In this document: piece after piece, positions 19,553 through 30,454 of the stretch | Position numbering within the stretch: position 1 is the first letter of the stretch | Layout of the letters: every line of letters begins with the position of its first letter | Source: Gari tellinella | Lineage: Eukaryota > Mollusca > Bivalvia > Cardiida > Psammobiidae | Direction of reading: 5' to 3' | NCBI GenBank assembly: GCA_922989275.2 | Contig: OV277857.1 | Coordinates: 5,766,001-5,830,000, forward strand | Length of the DNA: 64,000 nt | Notes under the pieces: model-generated | What the model was told of the DNA's origin: nothing | Database searches by the model: none | Seen by the model: the letters and a program-made list of their open reading frames with translations, nothing else | Made by a program: the position numbers and the translations under genes

Positions 19553-19994
19553 TTTTGTCCAGATAAAGCAAGATGGCAAATGTTCTTGTGTGCATTCTTA
19601 CAGGTGTCTCAAAAAGCAGATTGAAACTAAAGCAAAAAGCACACAGTGGAGTGTTTGTTGTTACTATTGAAATACACATAGAGTTACTAAGCATATTATC
19701 TAGCTCCAAACTGTTTGAGACTTTGACTTTATTTTCTAAAGGAAAATGCAGCTAAATCAACTCTGATAGTTTTTGTAACCCACCTAATAACAGAAACATA
19801 ACAATTTGCTTAAGGTTAAGGTAGACTATGACATGTCAGGAAAAGGGGTTAAGGGATAAAGGAAATTCTGAACTAAATAAACAGTCTGTGCCAAGAGGCA
19901 AGCGACAGCCTAACCCATATTCTGTCCTAGACCATTGTATGCTTTGAAATTGACTATAACTATTTGTTTAATTTACATTTTTCCAATTTCGAGT
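19553..19994. other. No feature recognised
   Basis: Overlapping short open frames without recognisable content. Confidence 0.5.
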
Positions 19995-20122
19995 AAAAAA
20001 CTTCGATACTTACTAACAAACAGTTTGGATTCTGATCAGTCGCCGATTAACTCGGCCTCTGATCAGGATCAAAACTATTTGCAATGAATGTCAAAATGGT
20101 CCAGTTTGACTTTGAAGGGGTT
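19995..20122 (+). mobile_element. Family D-type remnant with M1 palindrome
   Basis: Core at 20017-20081: GTTTGGATTCTGATCAGTCG, loop CCGATTAACTCGG (which contains TTAA), mirror arm; then GAAGGGGTTAA. The left end is missing. Confidence 0.55.
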
Positions 20123-20324
20123 AATCATATTCATTAATGAGCCCGGTGTTCTTCCTAAAAGCTTTCCATTACTCTTATATTGGTTTTCTGTCGAGAACAA
20201 ACAATAATGACAGGTTTATTCATTCCACAGGTGGATTCTCACCGATTCCTCTCGACTCGCCAACCCTCTTCTATCAAACCAACATGCTGAATAAATTGGA
20301 CAGTATGCTTTTGCCTTTCAGCCA

Positions 20325-20515
20325 ATGTCGGCGAATTGCTACCCGACCAGTACTTCAATATTGTACTTAATTATTTACAGGTGGTTCGCGTTTTTTCTTG
20401 TGATTATTTTTTGTAGGCGAGTTATTTATTTTTGTTCAGGGAAGAGGTGTAGACTAACTGTGGCTGTAGCAGCGGACCAGCTGGCCGAGCAACGAGAAAA
20501 GCACTAGCCATTTTT
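20325..20515 (+). repeat. Diverged dispersed repeat M, copy 2
   Basis: GATTATTTTTTGTAGGCGAG, TTATTTATTTTTGTTC and CTGTGGCTGTAGCAGCGGAC correspond to 9880-10085. Unknown element. Confidence 0.4.
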
Positions 20516-20589
20516 GCTCTTGTAATAATGTCTGCTAACAAAGTATCGTATGCGTGCCTTTTTGGTCTTTTAATTTAGTCTAAATCCCT

Positions 20590-20750
20590 TTAATCCCTTT
20601 GTGGGCATTACCTAGGTACAATGCAGTTATGCAAACAGTTTGGACCTGACCCATATCATTTGACACTTAATAAGATAGTGCCTTAGTCTATGTACCCAAA
20701 AGACGACAATTGTTCAAGGAGATGACGTCATGGCAACGAAGGGTCATTGA
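20590..20750 (+). mobile_element. Family D2 MITE, decayed
   Basis: CCCTTTGTGGGCATTACC, a remnant left arm CAAACAGTTTGGACCTGACC, then AAAGACGACAATTGTTCAAG and GATGACGTCATGGCAACGAA of the D2 tail. Confidence 0.5.
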
Positions 20751-21112
20751 TCTACACTGTTTAATACCCTAATACATGTACATCTAAAACTTGTTATTTA
20801 GCTGTATTATATAAGGCATTTGGAAGTGTAGATCAAACTCAGACAAAGAGAATTTGATAACAACGGTTGTTGTTATGTACAATATTGCAAGGCAGTAAGG
20901 CTGGTCTTGTCATGGCACGGCTCCTTTAGATCTTAAGCATTTTTGTAGATTCTAGATACACCGATCTGAATCGCTAGCAGTTTGCATCCTGAATCAGATG
21001 TGATGGAATTATTTTGTAATTGTCAGTAAGACTCAGTATAGTTGTATTGGGTGGGGAAACCTATTTATGCAATGATAACTTATTGAAAGGGCTCACAACA
21101 AGCACAGCTATG
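20751..21112. other. No feature recognised
   Basis: Nothing supported. Confidence 0.5.
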
Positions 21113-21345
21113 GTTAAACCCTTTACTCCATAGCATGTTTCTAAATCTGAGGACAGATGGCCACTTAAAGCAGGTTTAAAGCATAGCAAAAAGCGCCTTA
21201 ATGTCTATTTTTCGTTACTTTCAGTGTGCTTCAAGCTCACCTCTGCTAGGCTATAGCATAAATTTCTTATGTTTTATTCATGGTTTTATAAGTGGAGCTT
21301 TCATCATCAATTCAGGGGTATGTTAAATGCATAAGAGGCGTGTAT
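21113..21345 (+). mobile_element. Family C MITE, diverged
   Basis: TTAAACCCTTTACTCCATAG, CACTTAAAGCAGGTTTAAAG, a weak M2 hairpin around AAAGCGCCTTAATG, then CTGCTAGGCTATAGC and a C-like tail. Confidence 0.6.
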
Positions 21346-21638
21346 TTAGAGAAATCTTTAAATTAACACAAGTGTAGATATCAGTCTATTTCTATGTTTC
21401 TTATGATTGAAGACGACAGCAAAATAGCTTCAAAGAAAATCTGTTTAAATGCATTAAATCGTTATGACATCTCTCCAACAAAGGACAGGGTAAAATCATT
21501 TCCATATATATCTACACTATTTACTGATGTAAGTTAAAGGGACTATTTCCATTGATTTTTGCAGAAAGGAAAAGTATAAACTTGTTTAGCTAGTAATTTA
21601 TTAAAACCCCTCAATTGAAAAGAAATCACAAAACTTAT

Positions 21639-21842
21639 AACTCATTTATCCTTAAAATATCAAAGGATAATTCCAGTTTAGTCTAGTCCATTTTCAACTT
21701 TTTAGGGTTGCCTTAACAAGATTACAAACAGTACACACCCTGGTCAGAGGGCTCCTATAGGTCCGCTTAAATTGGACAAGTTTACTCTTCACCGGTACAC
21801 AATTTGTAAATGACGAGTATTTTCGTTATTTGGGTTTTAACT
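21639..21842 (+). mobile_element. Family E MITE, decayed
   Basis: ATAACTCATTTATCCTTAAA, AAAGGATAATTCCAGTTTAG, TCCATTTTCAACTTTTTAGG and CCTGGTCAGAGGGCTCCTAT. The right arm is lost. It faces the next E copy head to head. Confidence 0.55.
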
Positions 21843-22095
21843 TTTTGAACCCTTGTCACGCATACATTGGTCATTTGCAAACAGCATACCTATGAAGAGT
21901 ACACTTGTCCTTTTCAAATAGTGTATACCCTGATCAGAGGGCTCCTTAAGGAGCCCTCTGATCAGGGTCTACACTGTTTGTCATTTTGACATTTAATTTA
22001 AAATTCAACCCTAAAAAGTCAAATATGGACTACAATGTAGAATAAATTGAAAAATATAATTGTCCATTTAAGGTTGAGGAAGGAAAGGTTTAAAA
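21842..22095 (-). mobile_element. Family E MITE in opposite orientation
   Basis: TTGAACCCTTGTCACGCATA, palindrome 21915-21980 (CAAATAGTGTATACCCTGAT, GGGCTCCTTAAGGAGCCC, mirror), then TTGTCCATTTAAGGTTGAGG and GAAAGGTTTAAA. Confidence 0.65.
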
Positions 22096-22956
22096 CAGAC
22101 TATTTTATGGCAAGCTAAAGGTAAAAAAGATAAATCTAGTATGAGTGGCATATTAGATTTCATTGATGTTTACGTCATAACCTTGAGAAAGAACTTTTCA
22201 TAATAACCCAGTAATCTATTTCCCCAGAAAAGAAACATACCGGCAAACAATTTCAAATAGGTTAATGTAATTTGATCTAAAATAAACGAGGTTTTATTAT
22301 CCCTCTAAATCTGGCTTTGTATTTTAGCATCAGTAATGCGTTTGTTTAACAAGCTATAGATAACACATATATAGGTGTATAACTCAAACGGTAAGAACGA
22401 TTAAGGCCATGTTAAATTTAGAACACATCCACGTTAAAGGAAAAAACAATTAATTAACGTAAAAGCATTGTAAACACATTTGTATATATGTTTTAATTTA
22501 GCTATTTATTCAATGAATAATAATTGATCGATTATAAAAATATTAATGATAATGATGCTGATTACATGTTTCATTATAGAAGTAGATATAATAGTAGAAG
22601 TAATAGTAGTAGTGTTTAAAGAAGTGCAATGAACATTTGGAAACGACTTTTCCAAAGATGCTTAATATGCTAAACCGATCAGTTACTATGCGTCAAATAA
22701 TGATCTAGAATGTTTACAACTACCAAGGAAAAAAGATATATGTAGCGATTGTTTTCTTTCCATGGGACCTTCTAGTGAACTTTGTCTTGAAAATATATCA
22801 CACGGCAGTATCTTTTACATTTAATTTATCCCAAAAGTAAGAAAATTTGTTTCCCCGCGTTAAAGACATTGGAACATAGGGAGTTTTTACTTTGATCTTT
22901 CTTTAAGCCGTAACACATCTTTGTACCACCAATGATGATTTCGTGAGTGTACATAT
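22096..22956. other. AT-rich stretch without recognised elements
   Basis: About 860 bases with no family borders. A short (AGT)n-like run lies at 22580-22615. No convincing open frame. Confidence 0.5.
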
Positions 22957-23192
22957 TACAGCGGCGGAGACGTTATTCTTTCCCGTTTATACAAAAAAGA
23001 AATACAATGCCTTAATATTTAGAAAATCACAACTTTGTGTAAATTATAACAATCTGTTTTAATCTAAGAGTTAAACAGTTTGTTGCCTTTTCAGACGCTG
23101 GGTTACCAATCGTCTAGACTGGCTGGTTCCAATGAAAATCATAGTTTAAGTGCAAACAAATTTATTGGATAAGAGAAGTTTTCTCCACTGCA
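22957..23192 (-). mobile_element. Family A MITE, old copy
   Basis: TACAGCGGCGGAGACGTTAT, TTTCCCGTTTATAC, a broken core (CAGACGCTGGGTTACCAATC) and TTTATTGGATAAGAGAAG, TTTTCTCCACTGCA. Confidence 0.6.
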
Positions 23193-23349
23193 CTGTGGCT
23201 TCATTGTAGAAAAGCAATTGATTTTTTAAAACCAGAGATGCAGTCATTTAGCTGCTTGTGTCTTTGATGCCTGTAGCAATTGTTGACATATGGTATCCCT
23301 GAGACAAATTTCCAGACTTGATACCCCGGTATCGCACTAAACGTATTCT

Positions 23350-23485
23350 CTGCAACTCTCTTTCACCCCTGAAACGTTTAATAGAAAACTCCGATTTCCA
23401 ATTACGTCTTGTCAGATATAACTACTCAGTGTTTATCGTAACAGTATATTTCAAAATGACAAACAGTGCAGACTCTGCTAGATTG
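23350..23485 (+). mobile_element. Family E left-half fragment
   Basis: AACTCTCTTTCACCCCTGAA, ACGTTTAATAGAAAACTCCG and TTCAAAATGACAAACAGTGC AG stop at the palindrome. Confidence 0.45.
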
Positions 23486-23507
23486 GTTGATTGACTGGTT
23501 TTACTTG

Positions 23508-23807
23508 TGCAGCGCTCCCTCTCTACGTCATCACCCAACTGGACACAAGGATTACGGGTGTTGTTAGTACGGATTTGTTATAAGCAGAGAATGTCAAAAC
23601 GTGGCTTACATTTGCAATTAGCTTGAATACAGACCAGACGCGTAACGCTGGATCTAAATGTCAACTAATACTCAAGTGATTAATTTTAAGAAAATACAGC
23701 ATACGATTTTGTGTTAGACATAATTGTCTTGTTAAGGGACAGCGGTTACGAATGTTGTAAGGAGGGAATCGTTGATGCGAGTACCATTGTAGGGATGGAA
23801 CACTGTA
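23508..23807 (-). mobile_element. Family B MITE, diverged
   Basis: TGCAGCGCTCCCTCTCTACG to GGGATGGAACACTGTA. The core has collapsed (GAATACAGACCAGACGCGTA, ACGCTGGATCTAAATG). Confidence 0.65.
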
Positions 23808-23908
23808 TATTTTACAGGTACATTAGGTTTTTAAGAAAAAGTAATACTATATTCGTCGCAAAAGTTCAAAGTAGTTTGATTCTATTCAAAGTCGTCAACA
23901 GCTCAACC

Positions 23909-24158
23909 TACAGTGGAGAATCTGTTATTATTTCCCAATAAACGCGTTTACGCTAAAACTATTATTTGCGGTGCAAACAGTTTGGAGCCAGATCAGACGC
24001 CGGGTAACCCGGCGTCTGATCAGGCTCCAAACTATTTGCCACCAAGATAAACAAGAATTATCAGAAGTGTCCAAAAGTTGTTCTTTTCTACGTTTTAGTG
24101 CTTTGCGTTTGCGTACGTTTGCGTTTAAACGGGAAAGAATAACAGATTCTCCACTGTA
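23909..24158 (+). mobile_element. Family A MITE (250 bp)
   Basis: TACAGTGGAGAATCTGTTAT to CAGATTCTCCACTGTA. Intact core. Its right TA directly abuts the left TA of the following B element. Confidence 0.9.
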
Positions 24159-24507
24159 TACAGCGCCTCCTCCCTACGGCCCTCTGAACAACGATAACAA
24201 TAACGAAAATTATGTAAAAAGCTTGCATTGCTGCAATATTGTCTTTTTAAACTTGTCTGATTCTGTTTTAGTCTCAAAGTCACGTACTGGACATTTTGAT
24301 TAAAGAAACATAAAGACGGATGAAATTTAGTTGAGACCTAGATGAGGCACAGCGTACGCAGCGTCTGATCCAGGTTTAAACTGATTGCAAAATAAGCAAA
24401 TTTAATGTAAGGGTATTAAATATCCCTCCCTATAACGACTCCCTTCGAACTACACACACACTCTCTCTGTCTCCTATTGGGTGTTGTTGTAGGGAGTGAG
24501 CACTGTA
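24159..24507 (+). mobile_element. Family B MITE, diverged
   Basis: TACAGCGCCTCCTCCCTACG to GGGAGTGAGCACTGTA. Core decayed (GAGACCTAGATGAGGCACAG, GCGTCTGATCCAGG). Confidence 0.7.
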
Positions 24508-24658
24508 CTTCACTGGTCGCAATGCTTTTAGAGCATGTGTTCTCTCACATCCATAATTATGCAGCTGATCAACGAGAACGTTTAGAAAAAAGTTAATGAG
24601 AGAAATGACAATGAGAATTGTTGTACATGTAAGCGACAAAACATTTGCAGATGACACT

Positions 24659-24908
24659 TACAGTGGAGAATGTGTTATTCTTTCCCAATAAACGCGTTTA
24701 CGCTAAAACTATTATTTACAATACAAACAGTTTGGAGCCAGATCAGACGCCGGGTAACCCGGCGTCTGATCAGGCTCCAAACTGTTTGCCACCAAGATAA
24801 ACATGAATTATCAGAATTGTCTAAAAGTTGTTCTTTTCTACGTTTTAGAGCTTTGCGTTTGCGTACGTTTGCGTTTAAACGGGAAAGAATAACAGATTCT
24901 CCACTGTA
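24659..24908 (+). mobile_element. Family A MITE (250 bp)
   Basis: TACAGTGGAGAATGTGTTAT to CAGATTCTCCACTGTA with intact M1 core. Confidence 0.9.
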
Positions 24909-24922
24909 CATGTAACTAGACT

Positions 24923-25171
24923 TTAACCCTTCCACTACCAAATGTTTCGTGAGGTTTTTATCCCTTCGCCGTTTCATTGTCACCTGCTTCAATTTTGTTG
25001 TCTGAAGCATCGTTTCAAAGTCAAAATGTAAGGCATGATGACTGAAGACATCTCAAAACGAGTGTCAAACAGTTTGGCTCCTGATCAGACGGCATGTTAC
25101 GCGGCGTCTGATCAGCGTCCCAACTGTTTGCAAACGCGTGTTTAAGCATCATTGAGAGTGAAAGGGTGAAT
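24923..25171 (-). mobile_element. Family N MITE
   Basis: TTAACCCTTCCACTACCAAA to ATTGAGAGTGAAAGGGTGAA. M1 core with GTTTGGCTCCTGATCAGACG and GCGTCTGATCAGCGTCCC, then CAAACGCG as in other N copies. Confidence 0.7.
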
Positions 25172-25544
25172 GAATATACCTTTCAACACCAAAAACATCG
25201 TTTGCTTTAAAGAGTTTGTCTGTACAATGTACTTTTGTTGCAAATATAGATTTGATGCACTGAACAATTTATCATTTACAAACATTTTGCAATTTATTGT
25301 TAAAACCCCTCTAAATAGGTATTTCTGTTCGACGAAATTATTTATGCCTTACAGAAATGCTTCTTGTTTTATATTAAAATTATTCTGAAATCGCTCATTA
25401 ACATTTACAATGGTAAAGCACAAACTATTTTTGTCATTTATACAGCTAAACATGGCATTCGCATTTGAAAGACAATATAGTTGCTGATAAACCAATGTGA
25501 AAAGCAGTGTCTATATTTTGCCGATAACATTGACCAATGTTCGC
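25172..25544. other. No feature recognised
   Basis: A 72-codon frame at 25170-25388 has no known motif. Confidence 0.5.
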
Positions 25545-25756
25545 TTAACCCTTTCCCCCATAGAAGCGACTTTAAGCGTATCTTATTTATTCATCCGCTG
25601 AATTACAAATATTTAATATAGCCTAGCAGATTTTAGCTTAAAGCAGGCTGAAAGTAAAGCAGAATGTGCCCTAAGGCACATTCTGCTTTAATTTCAACCT
25701 GCTTTAAGTGATTACCTGTCTTTAATGTTATAAACAGTTTATTGGGTAAAGGGTTA
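25545..25756 (-). mobile_element. Family C MITE with M2 palindrome
   Basis: TTAACCCTTTCCCCCATAGA to GGGTAAAGGGTTAA. The M2 palindrome (CTTAAAGCAGGCTGAAAGTA, GTGCCCTAAGGCAC, mirror) is nearly perfect. Confidence 0.8.
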
Positions 25757-26100
25757 AGTGCACATCTATATTGACATGTACTTTCTTTAAAACCGTTGCA
25801 AATGCCATCTTAAATCAGCATACACTTAACAATAGAATGCTATTTATGATGGATATCTTAAAACATAACCATTTCGCTTTTAGACTATTGCTTTGAACCA
25901 GTCAATACAGCTTAAAAGAATGCATGGTCGTTTCGGCTTTCAATGAAAATATCATCATTACTTTTATGGGTTGTCGTACGCAAAACGGTTGTTTAAGAAA
26001 CGCTGAATTGTCTGGTTACTTTGTCGACGACGTTTTCCTGTCCTCTTTAATCCAAACCAATTGCTTACAAAATGCAATAAAAGTAACGACCGTTAGACAA
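25757..26100. other. No feature recognised
   Basis: A 74-codon frame at 25924-26148 runs into a repeat core and is not supported as a gene. Confidence 0.5.
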
Positions 26101-26215
26101 TTTCAACGATGTCTACTTATTCTGAGTGGCAAACAGTTTGAATCCTGATATAAGACGCCGCGTAACGTTGCGTCTAATCTGAATCCAAATTATTCGCATA
26201 ATTTAACTCTTATAG
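26101..26215 (+). repeat. M1 palindrome with partial D-type flanks
   Basis: GAGTGGCAAACAGTTTGAAT, then GATATAAGACGCCGCGTAAC, GTTGCGTCTAATCTG, AATCCAAATTATTCGC. Extra TA in the left arm. Confidence 0.5.
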
Positions 26216-26239
26216 AGATTGCCAGTCAACGGGTCTACT

Positions 26240-26487
26240 CATTGAGCCCTAGTGACGCATATATGCGTCCTTTGCCAATATTGTACTTGTAAATGATTGT
26301 CCTTGGTTTACGCGAACAGTGAATACCCTGACCAGAGGGCTCCTACAGGATCCCTCTGATTAGGGTATTCACTGTTTGTCATTTTGCAAAACATTATTTA
26401 AACAAACAACCCTACATAGTCTCAAATGAGCCAGTCTTTATTGCAAACTGGAATTGTCCATTGGAAATTTCAGGGTATAATGAGTTA
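26240..26487 (-). mobile_element. Family E MITE
   Basis: CATTGAGCCCTAGTGACGCA, palindrome (ACAGTGAATACCCTGACCAG, GGCTCCTACAGGATCCC, mirror), then TGGAATTGTCCATTGGAAAT and AGGGTATAATGAGTTAA. Confidence 0.7.
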
Positions 26488-26769
26488 ATACCGCATGTTT
26501 GCATGCTTGTTCCATGTTTTATATTGTCGGCTATCTCATACCGCTCAACATTAGGCACTGACTTGTTCTCTGGCCAAGGACTAATCAGGAGGGGTAATTA
26601 TTTCCAGGTGGTTTTCCCCACAGCATGATTGTGTTTTTGGAAGCAGGTTATTTGTTTTGTCCAAGAATGCATTGAAGCCTGAGAGTGACCTGGGGAATAT
26701 TGATAAAGAATATATCTACCAGCTGATCGACAAAACGTTGGCATGATTCTTACCATATTATATAAACAT

Positions 26770-27097
26770 TGAAATAGAGAAAGAGAGGGACAGAGGCAGA
26801 GAGAGAGACATACAGACAGTAAGACAGTAAGACAGACAGGCAGGCAGACAGACAGAAATAGAAATATTGAGACAGACAGCCAGAGATAGAGAGCCAAAGA
26901 CATAGAGAAGCAGCTAGGCAGAGATGGAGAAACAGAAATACATATTCTGGGAGAGACATACATATCGACAGTCAAGCAGAGAAACAGGGACAAATACACA
27001 GATAGACAGAAACAGACAAAGAAATACAGGCAGAGAAAATGAAAGAGAGGATATATACATACATACACACGTACATACACAGAGCGACAAACAGACA
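26770..27097 (+). repeat. GACA/GAGA-rich low-complexity tract
   Basis: Imperfect runs of GACAGACA, GAGAGAGA and CATACATACACA. The reverse strand reads open for 160 codons (26598-27080) as a Cys/Leu/Ser-rich repetitive peptide, which I treat as an artefact of composition. Confidence 0.85.
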
Positions 27098-27470
27098 GGT
27101 CATTTTTGTCTACTCGTTTATTTTACATAATATGTAATGAGCAATCATATAAGATTCTCTGTATAATATACGCCTTTGATTTCACGTTTCTATTGAAGTG
27201 TGCATTATTCAATGAATGTTATAAATAGATACATGTATATCTAAAATAATCTTAATTGAGATTAAATACAATTCTACATTATGAATGACTTTTGTGACTT
27301 AAATATCCACTTCCCCAAGTGCCTGAGAGAAACTGATGGTTCTACCACTCTATCGCTACAACCGGCACCATTACTTTTACGATCCTCTACAATCAATTAA
27401 CGTCAAAAACATCTTTACTTATCATTATCCCATTATTTTCGTATCTGGGTCAAACTAACATGATTATTTA
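27098..27470. other. No feature recognised
   Basis: AT-rich sequence with no recognised borders. Confidence 0.5.
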
Positions 27471-27474
27471 CTTT

Positions 27475-27545
27475 TTCAAACAAAGATGATTCTGACCAGA
27501 CACCGAGTTACTCGACGTCTGATCTTCCTCAAAACTGCTTGCAGA
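27475..27545. repeat. Isolated decayed M1 palindrome
   Basis: CAAACAAAGATGATTCTGAC, CAGACACCGAGTTACTCGAC, GTCTGATCTTCCTCAAAACT GCTTGC. No element ends seen. Confidence 0.5.
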
Positions 27546-27617
27546 ATATAGTTAGATATGTCTTACTACATGCAGGATAAGTCACAAGTTTTATATGAAA
27601 TTAGTTATTCAAACAAC

Positions 27618-27826
27618 TACAGTAAAACCTCTCTTTTGCGACCACCAAATTGTGTTAATTATATGGTGTTTAAGATTGGTTACTGCTTAAAGCAAGCTGA
27701 CAGTAAAACAGAAAGCTCCGTTAGGAGCTTTCTGTTTTACTGTCACCTTGCTTGAAGCTGTCACTTGTGTTGTATACAATCAATTAGCTGTCGTTTAAGT
27801 GGCCATTATAGAGAGGTTATACTGTA
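27618..27826 (+). mobile_element. Family G TA-target MITE
   Basis: TACAGTAAAACCTCTCTTTT to TATAGAGAGGTTATACTGTA, 209 bp. The central M2-type palindrome is GACAGTAAAACAGAAAGCTC, CGTTAGGAGC, mirror. Confidence 0.8.
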
Positions 27827-28250
27827 CACATATTTCGAATATCTTATTTCCAACGAGGCTTTATTGAGTATCCACAGAGTTATCCGAGCAGAAATTGCAG
27901 TCATAAAGCTGTCATGGTGTACGAAAAGATTGAAATGGTATGAACGTTTATTTTTCCCCAATGACTATGTTCATTTCGTTGGACGTAATACGTATGAATT
28001 TCGTAGACATTAAGGGCGCGTTTACGAGCATGGGTTATGTCTTTGTACATGAACTTATTGATAATGATGTAACAAACATTATCCTTAATCAAAAGAAAAA
28101 CTCGCCTCTAATCAGAGCGTCATTTATGATATTTAAATGTTAAATGCAATTGAACTTCGAATTTGCTTTTACAAACTGATAATTTTCATTTTGCAATTGC
28201 TAAAACAAGTGTGACTTAAGGACGACTAATTGATTGTTTAAAAGACATGT
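27827..28250. other. No feature recognised
   Basis: Overlapping frames of 63-82 codons without familiar motifs. Confidence 0.5.
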
Positions 28251-28329
28251 GTTAGTCTTAATGGTGGTCGTAATAGAGGGATTGTATTGAATGATGCTTT
28301 TTATGCATTTTACGCTCGCCGACAATTGT

Positions 28330-28790
28330 GATGTCCAATACAAAAACTGTCGTGAATCCGATTCTAAACTTCTCAATCATTATTAATTTCTCCATTTAAT
28401 CCTAGTTTGTTACACATCTTTGGAATCGTCTTTTTAAGAAGATTCCAGAGATATGTCAATAAAATAAGCAGTATTTTTAAGTTTTGACTTACGACAGTTT
28501 TTGTCGTAGGATGTTCCGTAAGACGGGTACCGAGGGCTCGTCTTACGAAACGTCGTAAGACAAATGTTGTCGTAAGACAACTGTTGTCGTAAGTCAGATA
28601 CTAGATTTCTTTATTATTATTTGCTTCTCCTTCTAATCTTGTCTTGTGACATCTCTTTGGAATCGTCCAGGACTTACGATTCCAAAGACATATTACAAGA
28701 CATGATCAGATGGAGGATTCAGAAATTAGATTATTTTTAGTTATGACTTACGACCGTTTTTGTCCTACGACTTTTCATTAAATGGGCTTT
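28330..28790. repeat. Family P hairpin cluster (TTACGAC repeats)
   Basis: Two hairpins with arms TTTGGAATCGTC / GATTCCAAAG (28418-28460 and 28640-28715) alternate with GACTTACGACNGTTTTTGTC motifs (28486 and 28743). Between them (28510-28600) lie several inverted TCTTACGAC/GTCGTAAGA pairs. A related hairpin is at 43890-44010. Confidence 0.65.
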
Positions 28791-28899
28791 AGACGTATTG
28801 GCCTCGGTGTCCATAAAAGGTGTTACCAGTTTCTCTTGGATTACACCTGCAAGGTCTGTGATGCCTCATCCTATCCAATTTCCTTTTCTCAAATATCAT

Positions 28900-28935
28900 T
28901 TAGGAGCCCTCTGATTAGGGTCTGCACTGTTTTTA
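28900..28935 (+). repeat. Family E core fragment
   Basis: TTTAGGAGCCCTCTGATTAG GGTCTGCACTGTTTT is the right arm of an E-type palindrome, standing alone before a full E copy. Confidence 0.5.
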
Positions 28936-28971
28936 GTGCTGCACTTTATTTCATATCACAGTCCAAACAGT

Positions 28972-29218
28972 TTAACTCTTTCCTCCCTGAATCGTTAAAT
29001 GGACAATTCCAGTTTTCAATTTAGTCTAGTCCATTTCTGACTTTTAAGGGTTGTTTTTGTCAATGTTTGGCATTACGACAAACAGTAAAGACCCTGATCA
29101 GAGGGCTCCTTTCGGAGCCCTCTGATCTGGGTATTCACTGTTTGCACAGTACATGTGTACTATTCACATGTTCACTGAAAATGACGCCAATAAGCGGGAC
29201 TAGGGTTCAAAGGGTTAA
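28972..29218 (+). mobile_element. Family E piggyBac-like MITE, full copy
   Basis: TTAACTCTTTCCTCCCTGAA to GGTTCAAAGGGTTAA, 247 bp, TTAA at both ends, intact palindrome with CTCCTTTCGGAG centre. Confidence 0.85.
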
Positions 29219-29301
29219 AGGTAGACACGGCTAAATTGGGAATTCGAAACTAGAACTGTCCACTTGAAGGTTTATGGGAAATGGGTAGAATGTTATCTTC
29301 C

Positions 29302-29543
29302 TTAACCCATTACCCCATAGCCTGTTTCAAATTTTGAAAACTGGTGGCAACTTAAAGCAGGTTGAAAGTAAAGCAGCATGTACCTTAAGGCGTATTGTGC
29401 TTTACTTTCAACCAGCTTTAAGCTTTAATCTGCAAGGATACAGACACTGTTTCTTTTGGTACATGTTTATGACAATAAAATAGAATTATTTTCTTCGGTG
29501 GATTTAATTAAATGCACTAAAAGGCACTTCGACATGTATATGG
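29302..29543 (+). mobile_element. Family C MITE
   Basis: TTAACCCATTACCCCATAGC, M2 palindrome (CTTAAAGCAGGTTGAAAGTA, GTACCTTAAGGCG, mirror), then the C tail TCTTCGGTGGATTTAATTAA and GCACTAAAAGGCAC. The right TTAA is lost. Confidence 0.7.
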
Positions 29544-29962
29544 ATAAATGTTATTATTGCTTTCTTCAAACTCTTTCACAAATAACATACACAACAACCT
29601 AAACAATGGTAGAAGTCTCAGACCAAACAAGGAGTTGCTCGCTATTTGCTCTGTATCTACACTGATGGCGAAACGAAGTCGAGTTATGTGTGGCAGTATA
29701 AACAGCAGTATTTACATTCATGATATTTAATAAATACAGATTACGCGCACAATTTAGCAAGAGAAGTTTTTGAGTATCCTCAATGGGCAGTTCTAATAGC
29801 AAACATTGTGGAACATTTCATATTAGAAAATAGTTAATTAGTTCAAAGCAATTTGCCCTGCAAGTGTCACAGAGACATATTGTAATTAGTTGACTTAATG
29901 GGATTGAAACTCATTCTTGCAAATCTCAATAGAGGTTTTTTCATCATCACTTCTTTTTAATC
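29544..29962. other. No feature recognised
   Basis: Open frames of about 60 codons on both strands without familiar motifs. Confidence 0.5.
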
Positions 29963-30158
29963 TACAGTCGAAATTCGGTACTTCAAACTCGCTTAAATCA
30001 TTCGGTCCAGTATTTAGTAAGTTTTATTTTGATAAGTTGACATCGTTTAAGTCAAACATACCCGTATTTCAAAGTAAAAACGTGGCTAAGCCATGTTCTC
30101 ACTTTAAATTATAGGTATGTTCGAAATATTGCGCGTTCGAATCATCGAGTTTCGACTA
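29963..30158. mobile_element. Pogo/Tigger-like MITE (196 bp)
   Basis: TA-bounded. Left end CAGTCGAAATTCGGTACTTC. Right end, read in reverse, TAGTCGAAACTCGATGATTC. About 27-bp terminal repeats of the CAGTCGAA type with TA target sites are characteristic of pogo/Tigger elements. No transposase. Confidence 0.65.
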
Positions 30159-30227
30159 TTTCTGATACCTGCTAAGCACTACTTGACCTTGTATCTGAAA
30201 ACAACTTCAATCTAGATTAGATGCCGA

Positions 30228-30454
30228 TTAACCCATTTGTGCCCATGGTCCTATGTATAGGACATAGGCAAACAGTGAAGACTCTGATCAGACGCCGCAT
30301 GATGCGGCGTCTGATCAGAGCCTTCATTGTTTGCTGATAGGAATTTAAATATAAAACAAAACGAAAACGAAAATTTTAAACAGGCATCCCTTTGATAAAA
30401 AATGAACTAATCCAATATATAAACATGGAAGAATCCACTGGGTATAAATGGGTA
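30228..30454 (+). mobile_element. Family F MITE inserted into an M1 core
   Basis: TTAACCCATTTGTGCCCATG to GGGTATAAATGGGTAA with intact core (GACTCTGATCAGACGCCGCA, TGATGCGG). It is flanked by the two halves of another palindrome: ATCTAGATTAGATGCCGA before and TTGTCTGATCAAGGTCAAG after. Confidence 0.8.

Noticed and set aside
26598..27080. A 160-codon minus-strand open frame rich in Leu, Ser and Cys
   Set aside because: It is the complement of a GACA/GAGA low-complexity tract; composition alone explains it.
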